The notes under the pieces were generated by a model. The model saw only the letters and a list, made by a program, of their open reading frames with translations, had not been told where the DNA came from and did not search any database. The position numbers were made by a program, and so were the translations under genes. DNA of 64,000 nucleotides from Certhia americana (taxonomy: Eukaryota > Chordata > Aves > Passeriformes > Certhiidae). Where the stretch lies: positions 429,012-493,011 of the forward strand of contig JAGMWU010000044.1 in NCBI GenBank assembly GCA_018697195.1, in the 5' to 3' direction. Below, piece by piece: positions 48,046 through 59,078 of this stretch (position 1 is its first letter; every line of letters starts with the position of its first letter).

Positions 48046-49414
48046 TAAAATATTCCCTCTCTCCCTCTTTTTTTCCCATTTTCCATGATTTTCTTGCCAG
48101 GTCTGAACTCCCCTGAGAGTTAAAATCTTGTGAAGTCTCACGACAAAGGTGTGGCTCAAATGCTAAAGAGAAATGAGGTTATTTTTCATAATACATATTT
48201 CAATTCACATTCCCCCTCGGTGCCATTATTTTTTTTTGTCGTTATTAAAACCATTTTTCATTATTAAAACACTGCTACTGCAATGGCAGTGCCCTGTTCT
48301 GCACTATGATTGTGCTGAGAACATCTGTAATTTAACTGACCAAAAATCCCATTATTCTCCCAATGTAATTTACTCCCAGATGGGAACATGAAATTGCTGT
48401 TTAAACCTTGGAGTGGCAGGGGGAAAAAAAAAAACCAAAAAAACCCTTTCCACATTTGCTTTTGCCATCTTTTCTGCACCTTCCCCCTGCATTATCAGCT
48501 GGGAGTTCATAATTGATTCATTATTGCTTCTCAGGGAAATTTCCTGTGCCTGAGCATCACCTCCCCTAAAACACCTGGGGGAGAATGATGGAACACCTCC
48601 TCTGCTCAGGCTGCTGGAAGAAAGCCTGGAAGTGGGAATAACAAGGTGGAAAAACATGGAGCTGAAAAATATCAGTGGTTTTTTGTTGGTTTTTTTTTTC
48701 CCCAAGCAAAGCCTAATTTTTGGGTTTTTATAGCAAGCAGGGCTTCCAGGAACACCAAAATGCAGCAGGGCCACTAATGAGGGAGAAAGTGCAGCAGGAG
48801 GGGTTGGGCATCAGGTTTCTTTTTAATGATGCCAACCATGCCAGTGGCTCCTTTGTAGGGCAGGGGTTTTATTTAATTGAGCAAAATGAGGCCAGGAGTG
48901 TTAATAATTCTCTTTTCAGGAGTTGGGGTGGTTTGTGAGGAGCTGGGCTGGGAGGGCTCTGAAGCACTGGAACAGCAACTGGTGTCTCCTGGCTTTGATT
49001 TATGGGGTCAGCATGATTGTAATCCACATTTCCAGCTTTTCTGGAGGCTTGCCAGCTTCTCCAGCATTGAGGTTACACAGGGAGTGACTGTGCTGGATTG
49101 GTTCTGTTTGGGCTTTTTTTTTGTCATCACTGATTTGGCTTTTTTTGTTCTGTTTAGCACAAAATGTATTTTTCACACAATTGGAAAAGTCAGCTGAGAG
49201 TGTTCAGTTCAAGTTGACGTTCAAGTGAATATTAATTTGATAAAGCTTTTTCTGTTAACCTTTAATAGGAAGCAATGAACATAAAAATACACAAAATTCT
49301 TTTCAAGCCTTTGCTTTTAAAATATTTTTTTGTGTGCTCAGAGCAAAATAAATATTCATACACAGAAGGAAATAACTTTATTAGTGAATTCTAATTGGAA
49401 AGCTCCCTGCCCAT

Positions 49415-49478
49415 TTCAGGGACTTGGAACTGGATGAGCTTTAAGTCCCTCCCAACCCAGACCATTCTGGGATGAATT
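49415..49478 (+). mobile_element. CR1 LINE 3' tail, very short
   Basis: GGAACTGGATGAGCTTTAAG is followed by TCCCTCCCAACCCAGACCAT. Confidence 0.8.
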
Positions 49479-49613
49479 ATTGCTGCATAGAAAAGATGAA
49501 GATCATGGAGTTTTTAGGACTGAGTATTGCATTATGATTTTTCTGACAGGGTGCAATCCATGAGCAAGTGGGGTTTTTTTCCATATTGCACAAACCAGGT
49601 AAAAATTTTCTTC

Positions 49614-49715
49614 AAAGAATCATGGCATGGTTTGGGTTAGAAGGAACCTTAAAGCTCATCCAGTTCCATCCCTGCCATGGCCAGGGATCCTTCCACTATC
49701 CCAAGTTGCTTTTCA
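49614..49715 (-). mobile_element. CR1 LINE 3' tail
   Basis: GGCATGGTTTGGGTTAGAAG is followed by CCTTAAAGCTCATCCAGTTC. Confidence 0.88.
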
Positions 49716-50689
49716 GTGAAGTTCTCTTTAAAGTCTGATGAGGGAAAGTTTGAAAAATTCTGAATTAGGCTTGAATTGGGGTAAGAAATGGAGCTGAGTG
49801 GGATCTAGAGCCACATTTATTGTTTAGGGAGCCTTTTGGTGGTTTCTCCTCTCACAGTGTTTGGGGAAGTGGCTGAAAATCACTGTGGGCTGAGTGTTGT
49901 CAATTAAACTCACACAGATCCATCCTCTGCAAAGAATTAAAAATAAAAGGGGTGAAAATCTCTTCCTGGCTGGCTGGGCCGAATGTGAGTGTTTCAGATG
50001 TGCTGTTTGGGATTTGTGAAGTGCTCCAATCAGGGAATTCCAGCCCTACCTTTGTGCTGACAACAGGATTTATGCTGGAGGAAGTTCAGCGTGTTAAGAG
50101 CTGGACCTTTCAAAGCTCCCAATTCTACTGGTAAGTTCAAAATCAGGCATAAGTGTTCATTATTCTCTTGACTATAAAGAAAACATTTCTGGTGCTGTTA
50201 TTAAGATGTATTTGTGACTGGCTGCGTTGAAAATCTGCACAGGCTTCCCCCAGAATACTCAGGGCAACAGGATTTAGGAGTTTCCTTTTCTTATTTGTGG
50301 GGAATTAGTTCCTGCTCCATAATTTGTCCCAATTTGCCATGACAAGACCTGTAACCCTGTAAACCTATCTTTGTACCTATTAATTTGTCATATTGTCCCT
50401 TGTCAAGATAAATGGTGGTGGCAGCAATCTCAGAACGCTGGAATCTCTGTTAAATAAATCAAATTTAGGGCTGATTTATTTAGTTTTAAAACTTTTTTGG
50501 TAATTAATAAATAAGCTTTTTCCCCTGTTTGGGGAGGACGGCTGTGTTGTGGTTGCTCAAAATCACCACTCTCTCAACAAAGTCCATTTATCAGGGGGTT
50601 GGGTGGAGAGTCGATGCGAGGTTTCACACAATTTGTCAAAAAAACCCTAAACTAGAATGCATATTTTATGATAATGATTTAAAAAAAAA

Positions 50690-51100
50690 AATAAAATAAA
50701 TCTTGAGTTTATTTTAAGGAGGGGTCAAGGAAAAAAAAAAAAATGTTCTTCATATAAACCTCTGCATATAACGCCTCTCATTTCCTTTCGCTGCACACTA
50801 TGAAATAACCAAAATAAGATCTGGAACTTGGCTTCTCCCTGGCCCCAGAGCTTTATCCAGGACACCAAAGCACAGCAGGGGATGGAGAGGATTCTGGATT
50901 CTCCTGGCCACTGGGACTCAGTTTGTCCCTCAGTGTCCTCCCCCAGCTTTGCTCAGGAAATGTCACCGTGTTTCCTCATGCTGCTTTTTTTTTTTTTTTT
51001 TTTTTTCCTTGGGATTCTTTTTTTTAGTTTGTTTTTCTTTTTTGGCAAATCCTTACAGTTTGGCTTCTTAATGCAAACTCAAAACCCTCCTGTGCTACCG
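50690..51100 (-). other. SIM2: SIM2 3' UTR (probable extent)
   Basis: Downstream of the SIM2 stop on the minus strand comes a long A-rich run (T run on + near 50988-51006). The first AATAAA on the minus strand that I would credit is at 50713-50708, about 390 bases past the stop. The region between is not coding. The end is inferred from the hexamer alone. Confidence 0.4.
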
Positions 51101-51813
51101 TCACCTGCCGTTGGCAATAATGACAGAAGTCCCAATATAATGGGGTAGTGCAGATTCCTTGTGGCTCTCCGGAGAGGAGGCCGAGGAGGGGCTTTGGTTT
51201 TTGTAAATGAACGCGTTGACTTCCTCCGAGCTGTAGGAATAATTTTCTGCCCCGTGTCCCGTGGCCGTGCAGGGGGAGGTTTGGAAAGCCCCGTGCTTGG
51301 CCAGCACGTGGTGGTAATTGAGGAGCACGAAGGGCACCTGGCCCGAGGGCCTCACGTCCATCAGCCGCTCGCCCTCGGCCTCGTGATCGAGCTTCACACT
51401 CATCCTCTCACCACCCTCCAGCTCCTCCAGGCTGCCCGGGGGGTGTCCCACGTGCCCAAATTTGGGGTCTTTGACACAGATCCTCCTGCCCTGCTCGTAG
51501 ACCGAGGGCACGGGCAGCAAGTGGCTCAGCTGTCCCACGGCTTTGGCCTGGCAGCACTCGGATTTGGGCAGCAAGGAGTTGGAGAAAGAGCCCTCGTTGA
51601 TGCCGAGTTTTTCTTGCAGGTCTCTGTTGAAGGCCAGCTTGTTCTCCTCTTTGATGAGGTGGGCGTGGGGCTGGATCCTGGGCTCTGCTTTGTGGTGTTT
51701 CAGGATGCCAGAGTCGTAAAGCTCCTCTTTGTACCTGCCCGGCACGGGTGCCGTGCAGCTCGGGAAGGGCTCGGGCAGAGCATCCTGGCTGTACCTCCTG
51801 TTGGGCAGTGGGA
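51101..51813 (-). CDS. SIM2: SIM2 terminal coding exon (C-terminal domain)
   Basis: This is the last exon of single-minded 2, a bHLH-PAS factor that pairs with ARNT and mainly represses transcription. On the minus strand it follows TTTCCCCTGCCAG and runs about 236 codons to TGA at 51103-51101. The first two bases complete a Val codon begun in the previous exon. It starts PLPNRRYSQDALPEPFPSC, includes GRYKEELYDSGIL, and ends with the vertebrate signature blocks PFVLLNYHHVLAKHG and LPHYIGTSVIIANGR. Against the human tail as I recall it (~141 codons, Ala/Pro-rich), this version is about 95 codons longer, Lys/Glu/Ser-rich and without Ala runs. The extra length lies between the YKEE block and PFVLLNYH. 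The exon is GC-richer than its surroundings. Confidence 0.94.
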
Positions 51814-52204
51814 CTGGCAGGGGAAAGAAAACGTGTTAATTACTGACAACAACCCTCTGGAGTAATTCTAACTGACTGACATTATAATCACAGTTAAATC
51901 AGGGGAATTATATTAAAGAAACTTTGGAAGCTACAGCCTTGCCATGGGTTGGGTTCGACCTTTCCCGGCCCATGCACAAATGTTGTCATGGTTTTGGTTT
52001 GCCAATTTGAAATGCCTTCTCTTTTGTCCAACAAGATGTCAGTCTCAAAACCAGCAAGCTCACTGGGGCTGGTCAAACTACCACAAACCTGAAATCAAAA
52101 ATCTCCCCCTTAAGTCATCTTTTTTTCTGAGATTTATAAAAGGAGTTACTCAAAGCTGGATAACATTGGTACCTATCAATGATTCCATGATTAAAATAGT
52201 GGAT

Positions 52205-52667
52205 AAATATTTTAATCATATTGATGCCTTCAGTTTGAGTTTTTCTATTTTTCAGACTCTGGGCTGTTTTGGTGGGCACTTTTAGGTTTCATATTCAGTG
52301 CTCCTGAGCTCTCTTCACAGAGCAGGCACACAAAACAATTCCTTCTCCAGCTGGGCACCAAGGACAACTTTGAGGCCCCAGAAGAAAGGCAAGGCTGAAG
52401 GCAGAAGAACAAAGCAGGAGGATGGAGCTTCCTAAGCTGCAGCTGGGATTGGACAATGAACTCCAAGCTGCTCCTGGAGCAGAACTTGTCCAAGTGTGAG
52501 CCCTGGTGGCCGGGCGTCCATTCTGGGCCCATTTTGGGCTGCCCTTGGGTGTGGGCCAGCCGGGCTCTTGTGCTGCCCAGGTGTGTGCAGTGAGGCCTTG
52601 GAATAAATCCCCAATTTCTCCTTCTGCTCTGCCTGGGCTCTGCTCCACATCAGCTCCAGAAGGGATC
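52205..52667 (+). mobile_element. Endogenous retroviral LTR remnant
   Basis: The segment resembles songbird retroviral LTR sequence from memory: CAGACTCTGGGCTGTTTT early, a poly(A) hexamer GGAATAAATCCCC at 52602-52607 and a C/T-rich end with CATCAGCTCCAGAAGGGATC. No internal viral genes flank it, so it looks like a solo or truncated LTR. The family assignment is by resemblance only. Confidence 0.6.
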
Positions 52668-52744
52668 AATGTAAGATTAACCAGAAATAAACTGAATTTA
52701 TTCTTCCTGTCATTGTGGGAGTGCACTGGACACTTGGCCTTGCA

Positions 52745-52830
52745 AGGAGAACATCCAGCTCAGAGGTTGGACTCAGTGATCTCAAAGGTCTTCTCAATCT
52801 ACAGAATTCTGTTGATTCTGTAATTCATGG
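52745..52830 (+). mobile_element. CR1 LINE 3' tail, diverged
   Basis: GGTTGGACTCAGTGATCTCA is followed by AAGGTCTTCTCAATC and a GATTCTGTAATT tail. Confidence 0.7.
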
Positions 52831-54367
52831 TTTTAATTTATTTGGGGTATATTTAATATCTAGATGAGATACTAGAAGGTGACATGTCATTATCTAATTA
52901 ATGAAATCTCTTTGTGATACCCAGAGTGGATCATGTAAATGATTTTTCTATTTCTCTTTGAAAAGCTGACATCAGATATTAAAAACATCTCTTGAAAAGC
53001 AACATGAACACCTCTTCAGCAGAGCTGGGTCTCTGCTTTTAAGATGTTCCCATGTAATAAAGGTAGATAATAAAAATGCAGGTTACAGCATTGACTGGGG
53101 GAGAAAAAAATTGGATATTTTTAGAGAATCAGAAGCCAGATACTTAATTGTTCAAGAGTATGAGCCTAGGATGTCTATTCAGGCTTTTCCTCTAAAATAT
53201 ATTGGGCAGTCTCACTTTTCTCCTCCATTTCTGCATGACAACTGAACTCTTGAAGCAATTTGAGTTATTTTTACCATTTTCTGCTTGGCACATGAAGCTT
53301 TTCCTTTCTGTGCACTCCTATCTACAAAGAGTGGATAAAAAAGCCCCTGCTTTTCTCTTGTACCATATGAGTAATAATTTTTTTTTTTTGCACTCTCCTA
53401 TGAACAATTTGTGAGTTAAACAGCTCCTCCAAGGCACATTTGAAAGTTTTGTATTAAAGGAAAAATGACGCACTGAGCAAATTTCTCAAGTTAGACCCAA
53501 ACTCTTGTCTTGTGTGAGGTTCACTGCAAGCACTGGACACTTCAGTGCTTGCTTTAAAATGGATTTTCTGTTTTTTGAACTACTTTATTCAGCATCTTAA
53601 AATGCTGAAAACTTAGAAGTTTTGGAGTTCCCCTCTATTGGTTGCTGATGTAACTGTGCCCATTAATATTTAAATATTCCCTGTGCTGTAATAGACTGGC
53701 AAAGCCTTCATGGATAACAGAGGAAGCAGAAATAGCTCAATTGTACCTTTTTTGTTTTTGTTTTTGGGTTTTTTTTATATGCAGAGCTTCATTAATTTCA
53801 GAGGGAGTTGCACAGAATTTAAACAGGAATCTGGTTCCAATTTCTTCTTCACCCTCCTGAAAACAATAACCTTTCAAGTTATTCTTTCCCATTTCTTTGT
53901 ATATATTTTGTCACAAGAAGTAGAAGCTGAAGGAGTTCTCACCAGCTGCTGGAAAATGTCCCTTTCAGATCACAAATCCAACGAGGGTTCAGCCACGTGC
54001 TGGAGAATGGCTTGGGAATTTTACTGGGGTGGTTCAGTGCTCAGATTTTAACTCCACATTTAATGTTTTTATTGTGAAATAAATATAGCTGCTGAGAGCT
54101 ACTGACATATAAATATTATGGTTTAATGATCAGGTGTTCTGAGTTTGAGGTGTCCACATGAGGGATGGATTTGTCCTCCTGCATTTGGAATATTTTCACT
54201 TTATGGCTCCTCTGGAATCTCTGAACAAAATATTGTCCTTTTCCATTTTTGGAGCCTAAGAGAACTTGGAAGAAGCTGAGACATCACAGCCACCAGCTGG
54301 CCTCTGCCTTGTCACCTTTAATTTTGTAATCTCCAATCCTACTGGGCTGAGGATGAACCACCAGGTT

Positions 54368-54700
54368 GGAAATCACAGAATCACAAAAAGTTTGGGTTGG
54401 AAAGGACCTTAAAGCTCATCCAGTGCCACCCCTGCCATGGCAGGGACACCTCCACTGTCCCAGGCTGCTCTAAGCCCCAATGTCCAACCTGGGACACTGC
54501 CAGGGTTCCAGGGGCAGCCACAGCTTCACCTGTGCCAGGGCCTGCCCACCCTCTGAGCAAAATTATTCTTCTCAATCTCTGATCTGCCCCTGCCCTGTGG
54601 CTGTTTAAAACCATTTTCCCTTGTCCTGTCACTTCCTGTCCCTATAAGAAATCCCTCTCCTTCCTTTTTATCAAAGATGGAACAGGTCTTAATACAGCCC
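54368..54700 (-). mobile_element. CR1 LINE 3' part
   Basis: The antisense tail GTTTGGGTTGGAAAGGACCT leads into GGTTCCAGGGGCAGCCACAG and CCCTTGTCCTGTCACTTCCT. Confidence 0.9.
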
Positions 54701-55752
54701 CAGCCCATGAAAAGATATTTTTTTAGATTATCTCAGTCTGTGCTTGTCCTGATCTGAACCTTAATTTCAAATCACCCATAGGCTGATTGTTCTCCATTAT
54801 TCTCCCTCCAAAAAACAAAGGTGAGACAAAACGATCTCCCAGACTTCTTTGTCTCCAGGGGAATTCCCTTTATTGAATTTCTTTCTTCCAGTAGGCACTG
54901 ACTAAACCTGGGGAGTTTATTCACAGATTTTCTCAGTCTTTTTCCTTGTTTCCTGCATTTTGGCCTGACTGGGGGCACAAAGATTCGCACAGGTAGTTCA
55001 GAAGGGCTAACAGCCCCAGTGAGTGAGTGAGGAGCAGTACTGTGGTGCCCACAGCAGCAATTTCAAGGGCAAAAAGAAAACTTCTGACCAAGAATACAGT
55101 CGCCTCCACTGAAATGATTTTTTTTTTTTTTTTTGATGACTGGGCCAGCTGGGAAAAAGTGGAAGAAGCTTCAAAACCAGATCCTGAAGCAGAAACATCT
55201 GATTTGCAGGCAGTTGTATCTGCTACGTGCTTCTTCAGAGCTTTGATGGCTTGGCACGAGCATCCTCCAATCTCTGATCTCTCCAAAAAGGAGCTTTTAT
55301 TTTCCATGGAGAGAAATGTCTTTGGCCCACGGCGTTTTTGGCAGATGCTTCCGTGGATGTGATGTGGAATTGCCCTCGCATCCAAGCCGGCTGCCAGATG
55401 TCAGAGTTGGCTTTGCCTTCGGATCGAAGATGATGATGCTAAGCAGATCCTCCCTGCTTTGAAGCTCCCTGGCTGTCAGTTCTTCAGTGAGCCACTGGAA
55501 AAAAGCAGCACTTGACAACCTAAGGGAGGTCAGATGCAAAAGAAAAAAAATCGCTTCCAAAGGTTCAGAATTCAGCAAAAGTGCAACGGCCAAGCTGACT
55601 TGGCTTGAGGAGGAAACAAGGCTGGAAAAATGGGATGGAAATCCTGTCTATAGGGGAAGCTCTGTTTTCCTTTCCCCTTTTGCCATGATCTCTGACCAAG
55701 CCTGAGTTTGACTATATTTTTTTCCTCCTAAATGTTACCGCTCAAAGGGCTT

Positions 55753-55808
55753 TTGCAGAGAATTAATTGGAGAGAGGGAGAGAATTAATTTTGCAGAGAA
55801 TTAATTCA
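55753..55808. repeat. Short tandem repeat (GCAGAGAATTAATT)
   Basis: Two copies of GCAGAGAATTAATT flank a related GAGAGAATTAATT copy. Confidence 0.8.
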
Positions 55809-56149
55809 TCAAATCCCCAATATCCATAATTGATACCCATTAAAATGCATCAAAATGCTCAAAAGAGAACCCACATCTCCCAACTTACGCAGCAAAACTT
55901 TCAGTAGAAGCAGAAGCAGAGATAGGAACCGCTGGTATTGCAGCTCCATTTTCCTCCTGATGAGGAAACAGTGATGTGGGATGAGATTGAAAAACAGCAG
56001 CAGTTTCTTGCAGGTTTTTTAATTGGGATTTGGGTTTTTTTTACTCTGTTCCTGCAGATTTACTGGGGATTGTCAGGGTTTACATCAGTCTTTATCCTTA
56101 TCCTCAAAAGATGTAGGTTTTTTGGGAGGGGGTTGTGGCTTTTTTTTGT

Positions 56150-56210
56150 TTGTTTCTTCTTTTTCCCTTCTTTCTTTCTTTTTTTTTTTTTTTTTCTTTT
56201 TTTTTTCCAC
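56150..56210. repeat. Pyrimidine-rich T/C run
   Basis: T runs interspersed with TTC inside SIM2 intron 10. Confidence 0.8.
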
Positions 56211-57489
56211 AGGATCTCTAGAAAGGACAGAACCATCCCCTATTTTTGGTCTAAAACTCCTCCTTTTCCCCCACAGTCCACAGGAGCAGCCAAAGGAAGC
56301 AGCAAATTAGAGGAGCACAAGCTGAGGAGAAGGATTTAACCTGCCCTAGGCTGTGAGAAGAGCTTCACTCTTGCTCATTTTCAACCTAACCACAGAAAAG
56401 TGAATTAAAATGCTGCTCTCAGTGAGGTGAGGTCCATCATGAGTGAGGTCAAACCATCCTGTGAAGGACAAAACCCCAGGCAGAAATTATTTGTTCCTCT
56501 CTGGGAAGCACATTTGATGCCTGATTCCATCTTCTGTCTGATGCAGCAAGCTCAGCTTTAGTATCTTTATCTCTTAATATATTTATATATTAATATTTCC
56601 TTTGGATCTTGGATATCTACACCCATAAGTGAATAAATTTTTGATTCTGATACCCATGAGCCTACCTGGAGACTACCTAGATTTTTTTTTATTTTGTATT
56701 TCCACTACTGGTTCCTCTGTTCCAAGCAAGGAGGCTTTCCATCTGACTGCACAGCAACACCTCAGTCCTCATCAGTGATTTTTAATTAATGACAATGATG
56801 TATGAAGAGAGATGTGGGTGGGATCCAAGGATTGGCTCTGGATTGGAAAGTGATAAACTGAAATGCTGCTTAAAGGAGTTTAATGAAGGGTTTCCTGGGA
56901 GTTCTGCAGCAGCTGATCTGAATTCTGCACTTGTTGATGCTCTCTGAAACTCTCAGACACACCTTAAATCACAAAAGAACTCCTGTATCTACTAAGACTC
57001 AATAAACTGGGATGTGGCAGGGTTTTATATTTTCTGCATATTTTTGTGGCAGGCTTTTGTGTAATTCTCACAATTAATGAAAGTAAAGCAGGGCAGAGGG
57101 GGGAGACACAGGCCAACCAAGGCTGCTCTTGCTAAAATCAGCAGCAACCTGAAATCTCAGCAGAACTTCCGAGGCTCATTCATGGAAGCAGTTAAATTCA
57201 GAGTCATGTTTGACTTGAAGGGGAAGCTGGGTCAGGGGAGTAATTAATGCCATTAATTGAGTTAAAGGTACTTGACACCGTCCCAAAATAGCCTGAATTG
57301 CCAGAGTCTGGTTTGTCCAAATATTTTTGTTGCTTTAGCTGACGAACGTTGTTCTTTGCCCATCACAACTTGTTGCAGTTTCTGTTTTGAGTTGGGGCAG
57401 CTGTGAGATCAGGAGTGTTTAAAATGAGAGATAAATCTCTGCCAAAACCACTGCAATAAACCCTGTTCTGGTTGAGCACAGGGGAAATA

Positions 57490-57558
57490 AACGATTTGGA
57501 CAACATGATCCCCAGAAGTCCTTTCCAACCTTAATTATTCTGTGATTCTGTGATTAGA
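57490..57558 (+). mobile_element. CR1 LINE 3' tail, short
   Basis: GTCCTTTCCAACCTTAATTA is followed by TTCTGTGATTCTGTGATT, the CR1 8-bp terminal repeat. Confidence 0.8.
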
Positions 57559-58189
57559 GGGCATTTTGAGCATCTTTACATTGGGTTGTTTTATGATTTT
57601 TCAAGGTTATTTCTTATAGGTTTCTACCTCAGAGAAGTCAATGCCTTTCTTCAAAGAATTTCTATCCCTGCCCATCAGCACAGTTAAATAATGAAGGCAA
57701 TGGGAGATATTTTCAAATTCAGAATTACTATCAAGTAAAGCAAAATTATTACTCTGTAAGGTAAAGACATTCAGAGTGGCTTTGTGCTGAGAAAGGACAA
57801 CCTTCAATTTTTATGGGAATAGATGGTGTTTATTTTCATTTCTGTGTTAAAATTATCAAAAATTATTGTGAAGGTGAAGTTTCAATCTGACTTTAGCCAT
57901 GACTTACCTGAGAAATTCCACTTAAATAACTGAGAGTGCAAAATATGAGGGTGAAATGTGGCAGCATTGAAGGAGGAGGTATCACTGTGCTGCTCTAAAA
58001 GTGATTCTGGTGAGTGCATTTTTTCAGCTGAAGATTTGCTAATATTCCCAATCCAGCACTGATGGAAATGGGAAGAAGGAACGTAGGAATACCATAAATA
58101 TGATTATTACACTTCACTGCCTCTGATTTCCTGTGTTTTCTAAACTGATTATTGCCTCAGGATTATAGCTTTTATATTTTCAAATCCTG

Positions 58190-58584
58190 TACTGCATTAG
58201 TGCACAATCCAAACTCCTCATCAAGGGTTAGTTACTGTCTTCACATTTTGGCCAGACAAAGCAATCCCTCTGGGCCTGAGATCCAATGACACCCTTCAGC
58301 CTCAGGCCCCAAAAAAGCACAAACAAAAATGAATTTGGGGGCAGCAAAGTGGGGGGATATGACTTCATTAGCTGAAGCTGTAAGGGGAGGATTAACCCCT
58401 GATATGTAAATGGATCAAACTTTTAATTGTCTGAAAAACTCGTGACCATTGTCCATCCTGGGTGCAGCCTCTGGGAGGCTTCTGACTGCCCAAGGTGCAT
58501 CTATGGAAGGCCTTTAATAAATCCTCACTTTTATTCTCTTAATCTTGTCTAGCCTCTGTTCTAGGCAGCCATTCCAAGGCACCA
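58190..58584 (+). mobile_element. LTR-like dispersed repeat, copy 2 (solo LTR candidate)
   Basis: Inverted partner of 42919-43309. It carries GGCCTTTAATAAATCCTC and lies 86 bp from the SIM2 exon 10 boundary, antisense to SIM2. Its antisense strand also holds an AATAAA at 58535-58530. Confidence 0.7.
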
Positions 58585-58595
58585 AAACCGCTTTT

Positions 58596-58669
58596 TCAAA
58601 CCGCAAACGCAAATCCTTCCCGGCCGCCGCACGGCCCAGCTTTTCCTCTTGGCTCAGAGCAACACCCAC
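58596..58669 (-). other. SIM2: In-frame intron 10 read-through of SIM2, possible short isoform end
   Basis: Reading through the exon 10 donor adds 24 residues (GGCCSEPRGKAGPCGGREGF then AFAV) before a stop at 58598-58596. A minus-strand AATAAA lies at 58535-58530, about 60 bases beyond that stop, inside a dispersed repeat. Human SIM2 has a short form that ends in the corresponding intron. Whether this bird uses it cannot be seen from DNA. Confidence 0.35.
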
Positions 58670-59078
58670 CTTCATAACTCTGGGCAAGGTTGTGCCTGAT
58701 GATGTTCACTGGCTGCTCGGGAAGGCTTTTGGAGGGTGACTGGCTGCTGGGAACCAGGGAGTTGGTGTAGTGCCACTGGCACTCGCCGTTGGTCTGCAGC
58801 GCGCCCAGGAAGAACCGCGCCACCTCGCAGGGGGCCCCTTGGGCCTGCCCGAATTTTGCAGGCAGCATTTGCTTCTTGCCACTGAAGACGTGGGAATCCA
58901 CAGGGAAGTGTCCATAGTGGTAGGAGAAGGGCAGGCTGTAGGGAGAGGCGTACAAGAGTTCGCTGCTGTCTGAATGGAAGTTCTGTTCCTGAAGGGCGGC
59001 GGCGCTGGCGGCGGGGCTGGAGCGCCAGCTCCCCACCTGGCTGCATTCCAGTTTGTCTGCTTGGAACGAGCTGTATTG
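58670..59078 (-). CDS. SIM2: SIM2 coding exon 10 (human numbering)
   Basis: This 409-bp minus-strand exon follows CTCTTTCCCCCAG and ends GAAG|GTGGGT. It begins QYSSFQADKLECSQVGSW, continues with ASAAALQEQNFHSDSSELLY, PFSYHYGHFPVDSHVFSGKK, QMLPAKFGQAQGAPCEVARFF and GECQWHYTNSLVPSS, and ends HNLAQSYE. All of these match the single-minded C-terminal family domain and are far closer to SIM2 than to SIM1 as I know them. The exon starts in phase 0 and ends one base into a Val codon. Reading on past the donor the frame stays open for 24 codons to a stop at 58598-58596, which matters because human SIM2 has a short isoform made by using intron 10. Confidence 0.95.

Larger units (their letters stand above)
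45396..50689. other. Intergenic stretch between the HLCS and SIM2 3' ends
   Basis: This 5.3-kb stretch separates the two convergent genes. It holds long A runs (46471-46493, 47581-47608), A/T-rich sequence, and CR1 fragments at 47925-48045, 49415-49478 and 49614-49715. I see no splice-flanked coding exon. AATAAA on the + strand near 47242 and 47312 could serve a long HLCS transcript, and several TTTATT motifs could serve a long SIM2 transcript. If long forms of both are used, their 3' ends could overlap as antisense RNA. Confidence 0.55.
51814..58669 (-). other. SIM2: SIM2 intron 10, 6.9 kb
   Basis: It contains an LTR fragment (52205-52667), CR1 remnants (52745-52830, 54368-54700, 57490-57558), T-rich runs near 56150-56210, a small tandem repeat at 55753-55808 and an LTR-like repeat at 58190-58584. 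Stretches 52840-53700 and 55800-57480 appear unique and non-coding. Confidence 0.85.

Noticed and set aside
51161..51865. 234-codon open frame on the + strand
   Set aside because: It is the antisense shadow of the GC-rich SIM2 last exon; the minus-strand reading matches SIM2 and has proper splice sites.
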